DNA from: Branchiostoma floridae
Lineage: Eukaryota > Chordata > Leptocardii > Amphioxiformes > Branchiostomatidae
Reading direction: 5' to 3'
Assembly (NCBI RefSeq): GCF_000003815.2
Contig: NC_049982.1
Location: 12,823,211 to 12,887,210, forward strand
DNA length: 64,000 nt
The notes under the pieces are model-generated. The model saw only the letters and a list, made by a program, of their open reading frames with translations, made no database searches and was not told the origin of the DNA. The position numbers were made by a program, and so were the translations under genes. This document shows positions 13,401 through 28,417 of this stretch, one piece after another (within the stretch, counting starts at the first letter, position 1; every line of letters begins with the position of its first letter).

Positions 13401-16400
13401 ATAATCTCTTTGATATAAAACATATTTAGGAGGGAGACTTACGGAGTGATTTCGCACTGACTTTAACCGTACCTGATTCTGCTCATCTACATCCCTACGA
13501 TTCCGAACTTTAGACATTCTAAAGGCAAAATCATTTGCTTCTTCTGATCATTTGGAATGACAAAGATGCCGATAGCTAGCTAGGCTGCTATAATTGTATG
13601 CTAGTTGAAAAACGCAAAGCCCTCTTTATCAGTCTTCCACTGGTACTGGGTTGTCAGCTTGTCACTTCAACAAGACATAGGTTCAAGCTGTGACCCTGTA
13701 ACCTAGCCGAGTGCTTTAGACAGATAAAGGAGAATTTTTCATAGGTCCATGACAGAGATCGGACCATAGAGACAGATGGTAAGAACCTTGTGTGACTGTA
13801 ATTGCAGTGTCTGACACACCGATTCATCATAAGTTGACGGCAGTCGCCAGGATGAATTGCTGGAAGACCACAGAAAGCCCCAGATCAAGGACTTTATAAT
13901 GCTAATTTTTTCTTGACTACCAATACCATCATCTCGGATATTACTGAGCAACGACTAAGAAGATAAGCAAAATAGAAACGAAATAAAGTCTCATGTACCT
14001 AACGATTAGTATCGTAAAGTAAGGTAAAGAGTCGTGACTTCAGAAATGTATAGGCAATGCAAAAGACAGCTTCACAATTATGGGGCATACATTGATTAAT
14101 GAGGCGTACGCAATGAAACCACGGAAATCCTCTCGGCAAGCTGTCACGCGTGCTGCTGCGTGAGTCTCCGTATTAAGACGACTTGTTTCTTGATCCCGAA
14201 GCTCACGAGTTCTCCATCATTTGCACCCTGTAATTACCCTCCTGGAACAACAGGATCATAAAAGCATGTACGATTAAAATCAACCTGTTGAGCAACCTGA
14301 AAACCTAATAACCTTTTTTTGGAGTTGTCACCTGCAACAGTATATCCAAGGCTCTAGTGTAGTGGCAACGGGCAACTGGTTGTTATTCTACTGTATTTTG
14401 CCTGGTTATTATTGATGTATACCTTCCAAGCCGACAAGAGGCTCCCATTCTACACATGGATGCAGTGGTAAGTCGTGTAAAAACCCAGCTTCTAGTCTCC
14501 TAGCCCGTCCCTGATAGACTAAACGCTAGGTCACCCACGCCAACTGGTTAAAGAAGAGGGTATAGAGGAAAGTACAACTGACTACAACTTTACCAAAGTA
14601 TTCAATTGTATTTCTTGCTCTTTGGCTCTTATGTCTGAACATGTCTATCGCCGAGTTTCATTTATTATGAAAACATGCGGTGTACATATATGCACAATTT
14701 TACCCTCAAAAGAAACAAAACACTATGATCTGAAAAGAAAGAAGTCAATAAGGATTTTTCTTGTGGTCAATTTACTGGTGATTGGCACTCCAAAACACTC
14801 GAAGAGAGGACTATGGCGTCATTTGACCACTTTCTACAATTCCGTAGAAAGGTGTGAATCAGTGTATGCTTCTGAAAATTGACCACGAGAAACACTTCAC
14901 GACATATTGAGCTACTACATACCAGGCAATGTGATGTGTAGAATATCAGGTGCATTGCATGGATCTAATTTTAAGTTTATATTCTAGGAAGTTTCCGACA
15001 CATTTGCAACCACAAGATATGATCTCCATATCCTTTATCAGATTTATTGTTTAGAGGGCCACAACGTCAATAAGAGGTCCATCACTACGAGGTCCTGTAC
15101 CTACACTTTACTACCATCACAGTAATACTAATGGAGTTCAAATAAACGATTCCATACATGTACATGTATTTATAAATATACTGTTAGCATCAAACTAATT
15201 GAACAGCTTCCCTTGTATTATATCATATATCGGCTTCTTCTCGCCCAAGTAGTCATCTGGACGCTATTAAGAACAGAATGTTACAGGAAAAGTCCTCAAC
15301 CTACACGGTAGCATGCTAAATATAAAGCACAAGTAAGGGTCAGATCTTAGCTTAATTTTGAATCCCATCATAAGACAGTCCCATTTTAGAAGAAACGAAA
15401 TACTGATGTAAAATTAGATGGAACTTGTATGCATGTTGATTGTTTGGTAATGAATGATTCATTCAAACAATAACAATAGGTACGACAGTAGATATTAATG
15501 ATGTGTTCACACGTAATCTTTAGGGCCAATGTCTTGTCTTAATTACATGTGAATGACCCAGTGTTTATTATATTTTCAACAGTGCACTCCAGTCAATTAT
15601 ATTCATATCTACTTGACTGCTAGACTGTGATGTTTGAATGTTCGATGAAAATCAATCATGTCTACGTCTGTATACGTGCCGTACTGTCTATTTGTAGTCA
15701 GTCCTATTTTCTTGATTAATTGCTTTAATTAGTAAATTACCTTGGGGACTTCTAAATTTCATCTTCTGGCGGATATTCTAATGCGCATCGTGTGCTCTTT
15801 ATTGCTGGGTGAAATAAGATAGAAATTAAGATTTTTTTCGGATAACATAAACAGGTTTTCATATTTAGCATTTTTCACAGTCGCACTTCCGTCGACCTTC
15901 TTCAGGAGTGATGATTCAGTTACTCTAAACACGTGACTTAGAGACACGTGACTCGAGTAACGAATCATATATGCCTGGCAGACGGTATCGGCCCCGTCTC
16001 TGTTAATATGTCAATATGGATTACATCAACACAGATAAGCTTTCATGCTAAACGGGTTTTCACTGACCTTTTCATAAACTGATTACGTGAACCACAGACG
16101 CAACTTCCTCGTACTGAAAAACAAGTCTGACGAAGGGTGCCAATATGTCTTATGTAACTGTGTGTTGTAATTTCATAATTAATCAGCAGATAGATTAATC
16201 AGAAGGTAATCATAAGATAATAAAATATAGTGATTCCTAACTAACCTGATGGTATTTCATTATTCTTCAAGCAAGCAGGGCATTTTTGAATAGCAATAAA
16301 ATGCTGTATCTAATTAAGTGCTTTCACAACACGAACTGTACCCATAGTTGGTGAATAGAGTTTTGATTATGGGTACTTCCTGATACTTAGTAACATGATA

Positions 16401-19400
16401 CCGTACTGGTTTCGAAATCTACGAATACACTGTAGTCGTACTTGTATTTGAACCTTGGCTGATGAATACGCTTGTTTAGTAATAGGTACCTGACTGTTCA
16501 CATTTCTGTTTAGAAATTAAAATAATAAATGCACTTTCTTTTTGTCTTGTCGATCACCTCTAGCTCTAGCTCTGGCTTTGCGGACCCGTTTAATAAATTT
16601 ATTAATGCCATCACAAATTACGGGTCAAGACATTTTCACGTTGTAATGTTACCGCTCTACCAAGCTGAGACGCGACATATCCTATCTATTGTTCTGTTCT
16701 CTTGCAAGGAAACATAAGAAGCGGGCTTTGATCCACACATGACACAGACGAAATTTCCTAAAGCTATAAGGAAGCAGACAAACAAGCTTCACCATCATGT
16801 TTCGGATGCGGTATTCAGTTTTAATCGTTCTGGCGACGACTGCGAAACGAAGGTCAACCAGAACAAAGTGATTGATGAGTGATCACACTACACTAGACAT
16901 TTCTGCTTTGACCTTCCTTTGCTCTTCAAGGTACTTTATTCATAAAAGCGAAGAAGCAAACATAATTACGCATGGACACTGCGCGATATGAGTTCCTGTC
17001 ATGATAGACGACATGTGGAATATGTTGAAAGAGGCACATTTAGCCATTGAGGTTTGACATTATCATCGATCAGTAGCAATAGAATATACTTGGTTCTGAA
17101 TAGTTTCAAATCATAATTCTATTTGAATTTAGCCTGAGTGTCCTTGGTTAACTAAGTGGGGTGCACTCGGGCTAATCAGACATGCTTATGTGTCCCATCC
17201 TACAAAACGAGAGGTCGGACAACTCATACTTTCATTACATACAAAGTTTATTATGAAAATGAGCTCGGATTTACATAATTTATGCCAGAATACTTTTATC
17301 TTTTACCTACACATGTCACAAGTATTGAATTTCTATCATTTACCTCTCGAAGGAATCATCGCAATTTTGCCTTTCGTATGAAAATTAGGCCCACATTTCC
17401 ATTATTGATAATGTTTATGTGTTACCTGACACATATTGCATAGATCTTCTATAATGCATATGTTATTGCCCTATTACGGAAAATATGTGAGTTATAAAAT
17501 TTTCTCATCAATTATGCAAATTACGCCAAAATCAAGATTCTGCTGAAGTACCAAGGTCAGCCGCCAGAAGGCCCATACTTGACCTTCATGTTCATTTTTA
17601 TTGCACAGTCATCACTGTCCTTTTTCTTCCTTGCTGAAATATACTCAATAGTGGCACGAATGGAGATACATGGGTACGGCGTAAGTTGAAAAGGTTTTAT
17701 ATACGTTGTAGGCAAACTGGGTTGATGTTTTTACAATTGTCTGCTAATGCAACTTTGGTAAATAGCGCTTTATTCCCTTCAACATGTTAGCGATTTCAGA
17801 TCGTGATTATGTAAATGAACTATGTTTGCTGACAGGGTGGTCGCGAAGTGAAATGACCCTGAATAAATGAACGCCAATTCCTGTCGAACGTGAAATGCAA
17901 TCATAAAAGCAACGAAAGTCGGGTGTGCTACTTCTATGCTTAAATTAAGATCATTCTAGACTTGAACGGAATGTGTGCCAATTTGACACAAACACAGACT
18001 AAGTCTTATTAGGGACTCATCAAACCAGCTATTGCGAATGCCATCTTAAATTGGATTTTCAATACGCAGCTTTATTAAAAATTACGTGTACATAAGTTTG
18101 GGGACGAGAATTTCGGTCGGGGATTGTGCGCTGAAAATGAAACAATCTCTCAATGATCGAATGGACGTAATTGATTAAGTGGAAACCTAGCTAGTCTACG
18201 ACTGGAACAATCAATAACGCAAATAAGCACGAGACTGGATGATATTTTTAAGGCAATTTTAAGGTATCCATTTATGAAAGGCTTACATGGTTCCGAGATA
18301 TCACTTTCTTTGGTGTGGTGCGCGCAAGCCCGTTTATTGCACGTTATATTAAAGAATATAAAGATGTTCCTCGAATAAACGTCTATATAATCTCGAAAAT
18401 GGGATAAACGGGTAATTTTCGACCCTTTTTTGTTATTGTATCTTTGTCGAATGGTAATGTTTGATTAGAATTCACGTGAAATCTTCGGTGCGTAAGTCTG
18501 TGACAAAGTCATAGATGGAAGACCGCGCTCGGCATGGTGTAATGGTTCTGATGTTGAATAAATCATAGAGGTGGATCAATCAATCTTCCTGTACGAGGAA
18601 GAAATGCCAAGATCCCCCAGATGGTCCCGACAGAGCGATGCCACCGGCATGATTAACTCAACAACTTCAGAGAAAGATGGTCTCATTGGATCTCCGGAGA
18701 AATCTGTGGAGGAGTTTGCTCCCAGTGGATTCGTCATGTAGCTTATTTTAGTGATTTCGTCGGTTCTTTGAACTCAGTTTCTAACAGATGCAGAACAACA
18801 CTCTGTCTTTCCACACAACCCGAAAGGCGAACGATATCTGCATGATTCGCATACAAAAGGTTTGGAAGTTGTCAAACTTCGGTAAGAACTTCCGTGCGTG
18901 TATAAGCCTGCAGGCAGGCAGGGATCAATGGCAACAGCAGTAGCAGCCGATAACCTCTAATGTAATATTTCTTGAGGCACTCGAATTCGTATACCAGAAA
19001 GCACGCTTTATGAATGTATACACCCATACATCTCATGCATTCTGATCTTTCTTCTCACATGCCATGGAGATATAAAACGCTGTTTCTGTGATGATCTGTC
19101 GTGGCGGCACTTCTAACACAGCTGTGAGTGATGTACGTAGAAGCTACAAGAGAAGATCTTTCAGGGTTGAAAGAATTATAGTTGGTCGGCATTTTGTTAG
19201 ATGCCTTCTGCTTTCGCTCATAAAAAAGCCCTGAAGCGATAATATTCTTTGATGAGGTGGGTGTATGAGGCTGGAGTCCCGCTCCTTGCCTCCAGGGCAG
19301 AGCTAATTCTTTTAAGGGATCATTTTACTTAGAAGACATATTGAGTTCTGCAAGTAAACTGAAAGGAGTTCTTGAAGACCCGCTGTGTCGGCATTATTAT

Positions 19401-19559
19401 CCACAGCTTTATTGACGCCTTTTTGAAATATGACTTACCTCTCCCTTCAGATGCTGTGTATCGACGTTACCTTCTGATTTATTCATGATGTCTACTGATA
19501 CACAATAATGGCTATGCGGCAACGGCTCTTGATCTTCATTTTCAAATGTAAGAGGAAAG
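10456..19559. other. Gene-free DNA
   Basis: About 9 kb with no supportable exon. Features seen are three degenerate tandem copies of GACGTGTTTTGGATAGC-like sequence (12093, 12137, 12190), and a hairpin at 17129-17175 with 12-bp arms (TTAGCCTGAGTG / CACTCGGGCTAA, one mismatch that is a G-T pair as RNA). No tRNA, rRNA or known ncRNA was recognised. Confidence 0.5.
12093..12210 (+). repeat. Three degenerate copies of a ~45-50-bp unit
   Basis: GACGTGTTCTGGATAGC at 12093, GACGTGTTTTGCATAG at 12137 and GATGTGTTTTGGATAGC at 12190 share a core and the flanking ...CAAGCACG/CAAACATG phrase. Spacing is uneven (44 and 53 bp), so this is an old decayed tandem array. Confidence 0.5.
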
Positions 19560-19716
19560 GCATTTTTTTCTTTTTATTTTACTATTAATATTGTTCAACA
19601 TGATTGTAACATCCACTTGATGAGGCTAGCTTCTAGACCAACTACTATCTAAGTTGAATAGATGTTTACAATTGTCAATTGTACCCCTGGTAAAATAAAA
19701 CAAACAAACAAACAAT
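19560..19716 (+). mobile_element. Probable 3' tail of a LINE, (AAAC)n
   Basis: The segment ends in TACCCCTGGTAAAATAAAA followed by about four AAAC units ending near 19716. A short unique 3' UTR plus a simple tandem tail is typical of truncated CR1/L2-type non-LTR elements. No coding sequence remains, so the call rests on tail structure only. Confidence 0.4.
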
Positions 19717-22550
19717 AGGTCAGGTGGCATCGGGTTTAGTCACATGAATGCTGAGAAACAGATTCTGAAATGAATTTTACTTAATAGAAAAACATTCACA
19801 TTTCTTGTCTTTTAACAGATCGGTCTTGTCTGATCTTTTCTTAACTTTTACTTTGTTGGTCAGTACGACAGCGGTAATGCAAAGAGTGTTGGTCCAGTAC
19901 TCGAGTACTTTCAAAGATTGTCCAGCTTTCATACAAAAGACTCCTAGACAGAGTTATAAAGACTCCATTCAGCTTTTCGTCCGTCAGCTCTTTCTGTTTG
20001 TTATCCCTCTCCGGTACGGTTGAAAGGTTTAAGTGTGGCTGAGACTGATATATGATGTTATACACTAGTCTACAACATAGTTGCTGGTAGATCCAAACCA
20101 TATACGTTGATATATATTGCGATATCCACCCTGACATCCCTCTTATGGTGCACAGTTCGAAAGCGGTCAAACATCCAAAACTTTAGGTACATACGTTGTT
20201 TTAAATGAAATTCTCTGCCATAGCCTCTCTTCTATTTTGAACGTCAGGTATCCTTGACCTTGGGCATTGTGAAGCTGACGATCGGTTTCACAAACGACAG
20301 CTCAGCGTCACTATATGCACAATCAGTTGACTTGCAATACGCATGTTGATTTCAGCCTGTCATTATTCTGCTAATAGATTCAGCAAAATATATGGCCGTA
20401 TGGCCTATTGCAAAAGACATCAGAAATTGTATGACACAATATTCTACAAGCGAGAATAATGTTTTTAAGTTCAAGTGCAAGTTACGTCACAGAAATAGAA
20501 TCATAGAATGTGTGGTATGAAATAATTTTCGTTAAGATGTTTTCGACTTTTAGTGACTTGCAACAGCTTGTATTGATTTTGAAAATGCAAGCTAGTGAAA
20601 CATAGGGTATGCCGTAAGTACGAAATGGATTTAAATGGAACAAAAAGGAACGAAATCGAGCAACAGGAGGATCTGAAATTGTGATTAAGACCTGCCCTTG
20701 GTGCTGAAACCTTGGTGATGGGATTCAAGATGATTTTGAGATGGGACTGAGAGGTAACAAAACCGTTGAATTTAATTGTCAAATCATTTTGGAAAGGCAA
20801 GAGCAAACACAAATGTTAAAGCACTCCGAGGGACAAACATTTTATTCTTGGAAAGAACAATCATCCAGCGGACGGGTACATGATATACGTGTGCAGGTGA
20901 TGGGCAGCGTTCTGCATTGGAAAGAAAGAAAGAAATTTCAGGACAATAGTACATAGAAAATAAAGAAGTGAAGGAAAGCTTACAGACATCACGCCATGAT
21001 ACTCGCTGATTTGCTTAGTATAGCGTTATTATAATCTTGTTGATAGGTTTATCATACCCATGTTTTCACTTGAGATGATAGTAAAACCGAAAATGCCAGT
21101 CTAGACCACTTCATGCAAGCTCAACCGAGGACCTAGAGTGTTTCTACATATTGATTTCCAGACGTCAATGTCTCACGAGCTCTGCTGTTTACAGTCGAGC
21201 GATTGAAATAATTGTTAGGATTATGAATAATCTCCACGGCGTACGCTGGGAAAGATGGAAATGGGGTGGTCTCTCATTGGTACGCCGTGACATAACGGCA
21301 GCCTACCTTCATTCTCAATTCCACGTTTGTACACGTGAGATTTAGGGATTAGAACTCCATTTCCCCATTACTTTAGAGACGCTTTGGTGACGTAAAACGT
21401 ATAGTTAATCTGTGATAATCCTAAGCAAATGACCTGGTTAATCTTCCGTGGGTGGATCGGAACAAAATATAGATCGGTTTGAATCAGCTTATACGTGCAA
21501 ACATCCATGGTGCGCAAGGAACGAAAAACACGAGCGCAAGGGGATGCCAAAAACACAAATTGTACATTTATCATTGATCATTTATCGATGTAGATTGGTG
21601 CACCTTGCAGAATTGTTTATTATTCAAAAGATCTCCACTAGTGAGTACAATGTGAATACTATGCATCGCTAGTCTTCCTGGAGTTATTAGACAAACACGT
21701 TACATAAAAGAACACATTACATCTACTATTTACAGACTATTTACACCTTAGACATCACTAACACCTAAAGATAAACTAACGCTATACCTATCTATACTTG
21801 AAAACATTGTTCAAAAGTAAAAGTAATGTAGTTGAGAGGTCTGGTAGCTGAAGGAATTAATGAATGTCTATTAAGACATATCCACTAACGCTAGCGGGCA
21901 GTGTTGACAGCACAATGACAATGGTGATGTTACTTGCGCGTGTGTCTTGCTCTGCCCAAAATGACCGCCACTTACGACAGGATGTGTTCTACCAATCGAA
22001 ATGCGCAAAATGCTGTATGAGTTAATATATGAGTTGACATCAGCAAAATACAGGCAACACCACTCCTTCATTCTTCACACCTATAATGTTTTACAAAAGA
22101 TGCACTACATTATTCGTATTGGTTGATAGCTTGGAAGAAATATAGCCACGGGCGGACTTGCACCCCCTTAAACAATGTACAAAAATAATTGTAACAAATA
22201 CCATTGTCCGATGCTTTCTTACAAATTGCCGATGCTTTCTAAAACATTATGCACATTTTATCCTTATCTAATTTTTATCTTTAATGTTCATAAGTTACAG
22301 CTTCAAATAATCCTATCAATGAATTATTTCTATATACTAAAATGCATGCGGTTGATTGCAATCTTACCGTCAATTGTTACATACAGAGCAGTTATTGCTT
22401 TGTCTGTACAGTGTACATGATATACATTGTAAATAGCTTCAAATTCTTTTCCTTATTGATGCATATTATTTGTTGAATTATCACCAGATATCATCAGAGC
22501 TTAATCCGATAACTTACACCTGTTCTTATACAATTCATACTGTTATTCTA

Positions 22551-22618
22551 CAAAAATGGGCCTTTAGTGTATTTATTTGTACAAAAATGGGCCTTTAGAT
22601 TATTTATTTGTTTGTACT
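22551..22618 (+). repeat. ~30-bp direct duplication
   Basis: The phrase ACAAAAATGGGCCTTTAG is followed by ATTATTTATTTGT-like sequence. It occurs twice in direct succession, starting near 22552 and 22582. It is AT-rich and non-coding. Confidence 0.65.
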
Positions 22619-23079
22619 ATACAAAATTGCTTATAAACATTAAATGATTAAGTAAAGTAATATATAGAATGTGATAACGATACATAGGGATATGCTTAAT
22701 TATGATAAGATAAGAATTGAATACATTAGTGCATTACATTGTTTATCAGATTGTTTTACGGCACTTTTGAATGTTAGAAAGATGATGTTTGTATATTTCT
22801 CTGAAGGCTGTTCCATATTGTGACATATTTGTATTTTTTACGGAAGACTGTGCTAATGATGTGCAAACGAGAGGAAGTTGAAGTTGATTTCTTTGCCTGG
22901 TACATTGTACTAGTAATAGTTGTGTACAAGTTATAAAACAAGAAGATTGTTGGAAAGAAAGTTAAGTGTGAATTTACTAATTTGTAGCTCATTGATATCT
23001 TAGATATCTAGTGTTTCTATTTTTGTTTTAAAGAGCCGTGTGAGAGCGATTTAGCACCAGCCGCTATTCTTGTTATTTT

Positions 23080-23123
23080 TTTTGGAGAATTATAATTATA
23101 CACCCTCTTATAATTCTCCAAAA
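23080..23123. repeat. Perfect 16-bp-arm hairpin
   Basis: TTTTGGAGAATTATAA at 23080-23095 is exactly complementary to TTATAATTCTCCAAAA at 23108-23123, with a 12-nt loop. It sits in a T-rich stretch. It could be a decayed fold-back element or a cruciform-prone site; nothing indicates transcription. Confidence 0.7.
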
Positions 23124-24734
23124 GATATGAGCAAGTGTAGAGCACAGTCATTCAAGTATAGGTATACTGGGATGTTGTATCATTTGAATATTTCACATCT
23201 CGCTAGATCAGTAGAGACGGCTAGCGGCTGTATGAATGAGTCGGCAGAGTTGCAAGTTGACGGTCAGAAAGCTCATGCCTCTTGTTCTCTATACATGAGA
23301 TCCGCTTAGCTGTGTCTCCGCTATCCTTTCCTTAAAGCACATTTTGTACCTTACGTATTCTGAAATGCAGGTCGACTGACCTCGCTGATTTATCTATGTT
23401 GGGAGAATAATCCGTCCTCTGTGATGGTTGCATCATTTCGCTTCAACCATATTGCAGTGCCAATAACACAGCGTATATCTAGAATACACAATACATTATG
23501 TTCCCGAGAGTTAGACATCCAGGTAATAAGATACGTTAATAGAAACTAATCATGCAGCTGGCTATGGTTTTGGAGGTACATTACATTCCACATTCTACAT
23601 TTCTCTTCGCAATAGTCGTAAACTTAAGTAAACAAAGAGATATGTGGCGACAAAAAAACATAACAGCCCTTGTACATAGATATTACGAGCTTAAAGTGAC
23701 AAAGAGGATGTAGCTCTAGTGACTGAGCAAAGTTGCAGCCCCCCTCCCCTCATTCACCACGCATAAGAGGTACACGGGATATCTTCAGTACTTTTCTGAC
23801 ACTTAAGCACGATCTCTCATAATGACAGTATGTCAAAAAGGAAACCAGTTGACACATTTTTCTAATATATCCACCAGATATAGTCTGGATAGCGCCCTGA
23901 GCTGTAATTTACATATATTGGTTTCGTAGGTTGACTGATGTTTGCAGAAAATAAGGCACAGCTGGTTCTCTCGTGGTAATTCTCCTAAGGACGTAGTCAA
24001 AGGCTCCTGACGTGTGTTTAGCTCTTTTGCCATTGGATGGATGTAGCAGATGCAGTACGAGACACCTTTAATACTTGGGAATGATTATACTTATAATTTG
24101 TACCATGATGTGGTTGCCAAAGTGGAACAAACTGCCGGTATTATTCCTCCGCGCGGCCGCGTGCACTTCAAGGCCTCATGAGTCTAACTTCTCCTCTTCT
24201 TCATACAGCCTTCCCCTCTCCTGTATGCATTTGCAGATTTACCTCGGAGTTGCATTTTATCTAATTTGCCGATAACTCACGTCTCACGTCATATCATATG
24301 ATGTTATTTTATATCATATCACACAGTACTAGTACTTCATTCGTAGACTACGACAAATGAAAAACAAATCATGTAATACTATATAAATAGACCAAATCTC
24401 CATGGTGAAAATTGGAGTCCTTTGGAATGTGAATGACTCAGTTCAGTGCCCGATACCGTGGAATATGTGGCAATTGGTATGGCTTGGACAGAAAAGTGTC
24501 CTCAACGTTTGTGCATTTAATGAAGCTTCTTCGAAAAACTCCATACCGATGACCGTAAGTACCCCATGCATGCTTTGGTGCCTTTTGTACATTTGATTGC
24601 TTATTGAAGTGTTCGTACTTTGCCTAAGGAACAAGACAATGACTTTTAAGCCTCAAATACCCTTCCTTTGAATCTACATTTCTTTGTTGTTTCTATTGCT
24701 GGGGCTATGCTACTGTGTTCCTTTGTAACTGATC

Positions 24735-24980
24735 TCCCTGTCTGTTTTTTTTTTATTGCGGGTTAGTCACCTCCTCGGAATTACCAGAAATGTAGGAATA
24801 GTTTTGGGCTATTTTGTATGTCTGCAAGCATGTGGTTCCGGTGCAATATATCAGGAACGTTTCAAGCTATTGCAATGTTATTTGGTACGGAAGTAGGTGC
24901 TGTAAACCTGACTGCCAATTGCAAGGTCAAAGTAAAGGTCAATGTTGGGCCTCATGGTAACCAATTTTGGTACTGCTTAA
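24735..24980 (+). repeat. Diverged copy of the dispersed sub-unit repeat
   Basis: Phrases such as TTATTTGGTACGGAAGTAGG, a later AAGGTCAAAG and GGGCCTCATGGTAAC parallel the ordered landmarks (TATTTGGTA..., AAGGTCA..., GGGCC(C/T)CCT..) of the copies at 28.4, 34.2 and 39.6 kb. Divergence is high. Confidence 0.35.
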
Positions 24981-27900
24981 AGAATTTCCAATTTTTGTAT
25001 TTTTGATAATGTACATGCTGTAGTTTCGATTTCTGGCTGCTGATATGGATTGATACATGTATAAGGAAGAGGTGGCCCTTCACACGCAGCTACAACTTGC
25101 TAGAGGGCAGTCCATTGAGAACAAGGAATGAAAGAACAGTGAATGGTTCTGCGTAAATAGACCCTCTGCCTAGCCATCAGAAAAACATCACCGAAGGAAA
25201 ATGAACTATTCACCTTCATAACAATTCTTTTATGCATATTTAGCCTACATTCATGCTTAATATTGCGTGACCAGAAAAAAGTTAATAAATGTTGAGCCCT
25301 ACTTTGATTGACACCTAATGTAGTCCTTACGTACTTACATGTGGTGCTCCGATTGGCTCGTTGGCCCTGTAGCCTGTTTTTGAGCAGAACTCCGCCCACT
25401 GTTTCAAGGTTCTGCAGCTTCTGCGGGACAGACTGTATGTCAAGCCCCTAGCAGCCGGCAAACGGACTCACTGACGGCAGTCAACCGTGGAGGCAAGATT
25501 TGCTTCATTGAGGCTCCGCTACATAGAACTATATCGGTAAGGGACTGTGTCCTTTTCACTTGCTAGCAAGTACGTGTGGTCTTGTAGGCGTGATCAATGG
25601 GCATGATAGGTAATATACTGTACATGTATTCCCATAGGACCTGTTTAGTACAGATACACACATCTGAGATGGATGCATTATACTGATGCTTCTTGACTTT
25701 TTCATATGGACATTGTTATGCTGTGTTTGCTTGTAACGTTATGTATTTATACCTTTCAAAACCAGATAATCAGATGAGAAAGGCCCCCTCACAGAGGGAA
25801 TCGCATGCAAAACGATATTACAAGATACAAAGAAAGTCATATTCTATATTCTAATACTTAAATTTGTGCAGATCATCCACAGCCAACATACCGCTGGTTT
25901 TGTTGGAAAAAAAATGGACGCCAGAAGTTCAGTTCATCTTCATGTAAGCCGTTATCGTCGCTCATTCGCCGAGTCCTTAAGCCATGTGCTGCCACGTTAG
26001 GAGCTATGATACTATGAATAATTCCACTGAGCGTGATGTAATTACCTTTGTATGTGATACTCTGTCATAAATAATAAACGAGTTGGTGACTAAGACGAGC
26101 CTACGTAACGAAAATACTTAGAGCAGATCAACAGTCCATCATTCGTGAATATTTTGGATATTTCTGCCTACTGTACTGTACTTGTAAGAACGATGCCTTG
26201 CACAAGAAAGCAGGCAATTCCTCGCCTCAAGTCTAGACTGAAATATTCAACGAAAACAGATAGTAACAGCATTCTGTGTGAATCGGCGGGTACAGCCTGG
26301 CCATGGCGCGCAGTAAGAGTTGGTAGACGAGTATTTTCCAATACATCAGTGTCCCAATGTAACCTCCAGGGGACGTGATGTATGGCAATGATTGCCGTAT
26401 GTTAGACAGACTGTCTTCACATATACGGATTATAAGTCATCCATACGGAAAGTTCTACAGAATAAAACTTCCATACACCTCGTCCGTAGGCTATTGGATG
26501 GGAAGATGCACTCACAAAGGAAATCTTGTCCTTTGACTATATGAACCTTTTAGTTCTATGGCCCCTAGCAGCTGTAATCTAAAGCCTTCCCCAGATGATG
26601 CCTACGTTAATTAGTGGCGCAGCGTAAAATGATATCCTGATAAACGTAGTTTCAGTATTTCTCCAGGATCAGAGTTAAACCATGTGACTGTCTAATATCC
26701 AACACAAAAAAAGAATTACGTAAATTTTCAACTGACCGACGTCATGGAACTATCAATTCGCTGCCTTTGTGACGCCACGTTATGCAGGTGGAACAAATGG
26801 ATTGGAGGGGTACGGATTTCGCGTTGCAGAAATTCTATGGCGCTTCGTCTCTATTGACTGTAGAGCTTTGATATTGTATATGGCTTATTTGGTTCCTAAT
26901 ACGAAAAAAAAATCTTGTTCTGTGTCCAGAATTCTTACTTTGCCCTGTGAGACTGAGTGTCCGGATGACTCTCTATGTATGAGTCGTGAAACTTTCTAGG
27001 TTGACATGTTGAACTTGGGCGTTTGTGTGCAAGTAAACTAGTCTTTGGTGATATTCCAGTCTCTCCTATGTAGGATTCTTTGCACGAGCCTTTGGTGTTT
27101 TTACAATGTCACTGAATATTATGAAAGACTCCAAACTGATTCTCCTTGGGTGCTACTACGATGTTACGAAGGGTTAGAGTAGCATGTCTTGATCCCATGC
27201 ATGTGATGCAAATATCTCCTGAGACTCTCACACCCTACCACTATGCATCTGTTATTACCCCTTGTATTCCTGTTCTTCTTGGGTTTAGTACTCTGTCGTG
27301 CAGGTCCAATGGCCCATGTGGGATATCCGAAATTTTTCAAAGCCCGTGTGAGGTGACGTTTCTCCTTTTCTTTGTCTTGTAGCCTGATTTAATCGCGCTT
27401 CTTAGCCCCGTCCTACATTGCCGCGGGGAGGAGCCTACCCATCCGGATAGCGGAGTTTGCGTTATAAGCACAGACTATTTATGGTTACGTTATTATGGTT
27501 TCCGCCATGTGAATCAGGGTACAGACATCGCAGAGTTTGTGGTTCAATGCATGGTCAGATCAGATTGGAAGTTCAATTAACCTCCTTGGTTCAGGTAATG
27601 GCCAGTACGTGTGTGTTTGCGGTAGACATTTACTTGCAGGGACCCGTCCTCCGAGTTATACTGTTAATCAGCTGGAAAGTCAGGGATTTGTTCACTACCT
27701 TCTCAAACGTCCACTTGATGCCAGTTGAAGGTTGTTTAGACGGTATATGGACTAGCTGACATACGTCTTTTAGTGGGTGTCGATGTACCTGTACCACCAC
27801 ATAGGGGATGGGGACAGTGGCGAGTTGTGTGTGTATGCTTGAGTGTTTGTGTGCGAGTCGCCATGGGGTGGGGTGTCTCTACAGCATCATCTTAACATTA

Positions 27901-28417
27901 TATTAAAGGTGATAAAGCGTGAAATCATACAGACACGTATTTTCACTTCGATTGAATGCTAGCATTTGCTTGACGTGTTTTGAAGTTTTGATATAGAATC
28001 CTTTAAAATCGTAAGCGTTGGATACTTAATGTAGTGCGGAGTATCCTAAGATTCACTGTGCTTAAGGACGCCTTCAGTTACTACCGACCCATCGGAAGCA
28101 TGCCATCAGAAACCATCACAAATGTACCGGTAAGGGTTGCTCCACAGCTGATTTCCGGCATCCAGCTTCGTATGAGTTTCTGATTTCATCTACCAGATCA
28201 ATTCTATGATAACACCACTTTACCTGACGCCGATTACGTTCCTACCATATCACGTGCTGCTTGATAAGTGGACGGACAAACCACCTGGCATGCCATTGTA
28301 CACAGTCCATCTCCAAATTTGATAGTCGCCAAGATGTCGTCCATTCTATGTGGCTTTCGTCCGATGTCTTATCTTGTTACCTTCGAAGGTTATGTTTTGA
28401 GTAGAGACATGATGTTG

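Larger units (their letters stand above)
19717..28417. other. Gene-free DNA
   Basis: About 8.7 kb with no supportable exon. It contains hairpins at 21235-21289 (arms CACGGCGTAC / GTACGCCGTG, 35-nt loop) and 23080-23123, a direct duplication at 22551-22618, and at 24735-24980 a diverged stretch resembling the dispersed repeat family of 28-40 kb. Reading frames at 27.1-27.8 kb are open for about 100 codons but match no family I recognise. Confidence 0.45.

Noticed and set aside
13670-13710. B-box-like GGTTCAAGCTGTGACC
   Set aside because: No A box at the proper distance upstream and no acceptor stem.
18525-18600. tRNA-like A box (GGCATGGTGTAATGGTT)
   Set aside because: No matching B box or foldable cloverleaf downstream.
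27435-27760. Cys-containing 100-codon frame suggestive of an extracellular module exon
   Set aside because: The cysteine pattern does not fit CCP, EGF or lectin modules, and an overlapping frame is equally open.
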